The notes under the pieces are model-generated. The model had not been told where the DNA came from. It saw nothing but the letters and a program-made list of their open reading frames with translations, and ran no database searches. Positions 62,704 through 64,000 of a stretch of DNA of 64,000 bases are shown here, piece by piece; position 1 is the stretch's first letter, and each line of letters begins with the position of its first letter. A program made the translations under genes and the position numbers. The DNA comes from Sphingobacterium hungaricum (GTDB lineage: Bacteria; Bacteroidota; Bacteroidia; Sphingobacteriales; Sphingobacteriaceae), in assembly GCF_015210005.1 (NCBI RefSeq), contig NZ_MU158698.1, positions 2,401,337-2,465,336 of the forward strand. Reading direction: 5' to 3'.

Positions 62704-63555
62704 ATGAACAAGATTATTTTCAGCAAGGGTGTTCAGTATATGATTATAAGTGCATTATGTTTTACAATTATGCAGTCACTCATAAAATTCATGCCCAAAT
62801 TCAGCAGTTTTCATCACGTCTTTTTTAGATCGATAGTGGGCTGGATTTTGTGTGTTCTTGTTTTAAGTTATCAGCATGTTTCGTTAAAGGGCAAAAATAG
62901 CAAACTGCTTATCTATCGAGGAATTATCGGAACTGTATCGATGGTTTCGTTCTTTTATATTTTAACTAAAATTCCCTTCGGTTCTGCAGTAGCGTTCAAA
63001 TACCTTTCACCCATATTTACTGCGATATTCGCGGTTTTGATTTTAAAAGAAAGAATCAGACCCTTACAATGGTTCTGTTTCTTTATCTCGTTCATTGGCA
63101 TCATTCTTTTGAAGGGTTTCGATACCCGGATTGCCTTTTTTGATGTTTGCATAGGTTTAATCGCTGCCGTATCTGGCGGATTGCTCTATATCGTAATCCG
63201 TAAAATAGGCGATGATGATCACCCATTTGTGATTCTTCATTATTTTATGCTGATCTCCATTTTTGCCAGCAGCATCGCTGTAATTCCGAATTGGATTACG
63301 CCAACATTGACCGACTGGATTTGGTTTTTGCTTATCGGAGGAATTGGTTTTATTGCACAATTGTTTTTTACCAGTTCGGTGCAGGATCCAGGAAACCAAG
63401 TTAGTTTTTTAGCCGTGTTGCGTTATTTGGAAGTTGTATTCGCACTGATTGTTGGATACTATTTTTTCCAAGAAACCTATACGCTTCAAAGTTTTGTGGG
63501 CATATTTTTAATTTTTGGGGGATTGATTTTATCATTTACGTTAAAACCAAAATAA
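62704..63555 (+). CDS. EamA/DMT-family transporter
   Basis: 283 residues, ten TM helices in two EamA repeats: first with LCFTIMQSLIKFM and FRSIVGWILCVLVL; KYLSPIFTAIFAVLILKERI ends repeat one; repeat two starts near SGGLLYIVIRKIGDDDH and ends FQETYTLQSFVGIFLIFGG. Probable exporter of amino acids, purines or other metabolites; direction and substrate unknown. Closely followed by the CitMHS gene (59-bp gap). Confidence 0.9.
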   Translation: MNKIIFSKGVQYMIISALCFTIMQSLIKFMPKFSSFHHVFFRSIVGWILCVLVLSYQHVSLKGKNSKLLIYRGIIGTVSMVSFFYILTKIPFGSAVAFKYLSPIFTAIFAVLILKERIRPLQWFCFFISFIGIILLKGFDTRIAFFDVCIGLIAAVSGGLLYIVIRKIGDDDHPFVILHYFMLISIFASSIAVIPNWITPTLTDWIWFLLIGGIGFIAQLFFTSSVQDPGNQVSFLAVLRYLEVVFALIVGYYFFQETYTLQSFVGIFLIFGGLILSFTLKPK

Positions 63556-63614
63556 AAGATTAAAACATGGCACAACCTCATTTACATTCATTTTTTAATT
63601 AAATACTAGACTAT

Positions 63615-64000
63615 ATGTTAGCAGTACTCGGTTTTTCAATGATTATTGTTTTTATGTACCTCATCATGAGCGGAAGGCTTTATGCGCTGACTGCTTTGAT
63701 TGTGATACCTATTATTTTTGCCCTGTTAGGAGGTTTCGGAACATCTATCGGACCGATGATGCTTGATGGTGTCAAATCCATTGCACCTACGGGCATTATG
63801 CTCATTTTTGCGATTTTATATTTTTCCATCATGACTGATGCGGGCTTATTCGAGCCGCTTATCAAAAAAATATTGCATGTGGTTAAAGGAGATCCTTTAA
63901 AAGTTGTGATTGGTACAGCCTTGCTCGCCTTGTGTGTATCCTTAGACGGGGATGGCGCGACAACGTATATTATTGTTGTTTCAGCGATGTTGCCTTTGTA
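63615..64000 (+). CDS. CitMHS-family citrate/divalent-metal symporter (3' end cut by window)
   Basis: 128 residues seen from the ATG at 63615 to the window end, of about 430-450 usual. Hydrophobic, with TM helices near 1-16, 24-42, 60-80 and 100-128. The text DAGLFEPLIKKI and CVSLDGDGATTYIIVVSAML is the CitMHS signature. By family, imports metal-citrate complexes with protons. Reading continues past the right edge. Confidence 0.9.
   Translation, partial: MLAVLGFSMIIVFMYLIMSGRLYALTALIVIPIIFALLGGFGTSIGPMMLDGVKSIAPTGIMLIFAILYFSIMTDAGLFEPLIKKILHVVKGDPLKVVIGTALLALCVSLDGDGATTYIIVVSAMLPL

Noticed and set aside
1..64000. tRNA, rRNA, insertion sequence or prophage genes
   Set aside because: No cloverleaf-like segment, transposase, integrase or phage structural gene was seen; the many hairpins are terminators or leaders.

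Overview
The window looks like a chromosomal segment of a Bacteroidota bacterium, most likely a Sphingobacterium-type Sphingobacteriaceae. The signs are moderate-to-low GC, SusC/SusD nutrient-uptake pairs, STN-domain TonB receptors controlled by ECF sigma/FecR pairs, many -7 elements of the Bacteroidota form TAnnTTTG, AT-rich start regions with few Shine-Dalgarno sites, and a Bacteroidota-type arginine decarboxylase. The genus is inferred from gene style only. I see no rRNA, tRNA, insertion sequence, prophage or CRISPR array.

Layout. 1-6753 (minus): uptake locus A, in order sigma, FecR, SusC, SusD; the SusD gene runs off the left edge. 6931-10544: a HTH regulator and a DUF6528-type secreted protein (minus), divergent from a LA_2272-type surface-repeat protein and a barrel-like protein (plus), then a small orphan gene. 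10914-20045: a probable iron/xenosiderophore island, with a DUF4198 protein, a TonB receptor, a DUF4374 lipoprotein, two small membrane proteins resembling DUF3325 and DUF3649, a PepSY inner-membrane protein and a second outer-membrane receptor. It resembles the XusABC system of Bacteroides with a proteobacterial-style inner-membrane cassette added. 20106-30032: uptake locus B, with a divergent sigma gene, then FecR, SusC, SusD, a HExxH zinc lipoprotein, a DUF4302 lipoprotein and an orphan lipoprotein.

30320-42077 is mixed: accA, a class C beta-lactamase-fold hydrolase, an MscS channel, a GH76 mannanase-type enzyme, a fosmidomycin-resistance-type MFS pump, a DUF1080 protein, folB, Hsp20, a lipoprotein and a GH127-type glycosidase. 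42297-48446 is a TetR-TolC-MFP-RND efflux operon with a repeated candidate operator. A 604-bp gene-free region with tandem repeats and a possible small RNA follows. 49051-54601 holds arginine decarboxylase divergent from argS, an oxidoreductase and a YhiN-type flavoprotein. 54623-62573 holds an M23 peptidase and uptake locus C (TlpA, sigma, FecR, TonB receptor without SusD). The right end has a DMT transporter and a truncated CitMHS transporter.

How it works together: three separate cell-surface signalling loci share one plan (receptor with STN domain, FecR, ECF sigma) but differ in gene order. The most interesting unlabelled signals are RNA structures. A stem-loop lies in each FecR-to-receptor gap, at exactly 20 nt after the fecR stop in loci A and B. 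Several strong intrinsic terminators sit inside operons or directly against the next start codon, which suggests graded expression of surface versus inner-membrane parts. A 12-bp motif is repeated before tetR and tolC, and short hydrophobic tails end the ECF sigma factors. No wholly new system is proven here; the best candidates for follow-up are the leader hairpins, the hybrid siderophore island and the possible small RNA at 48751-48933.
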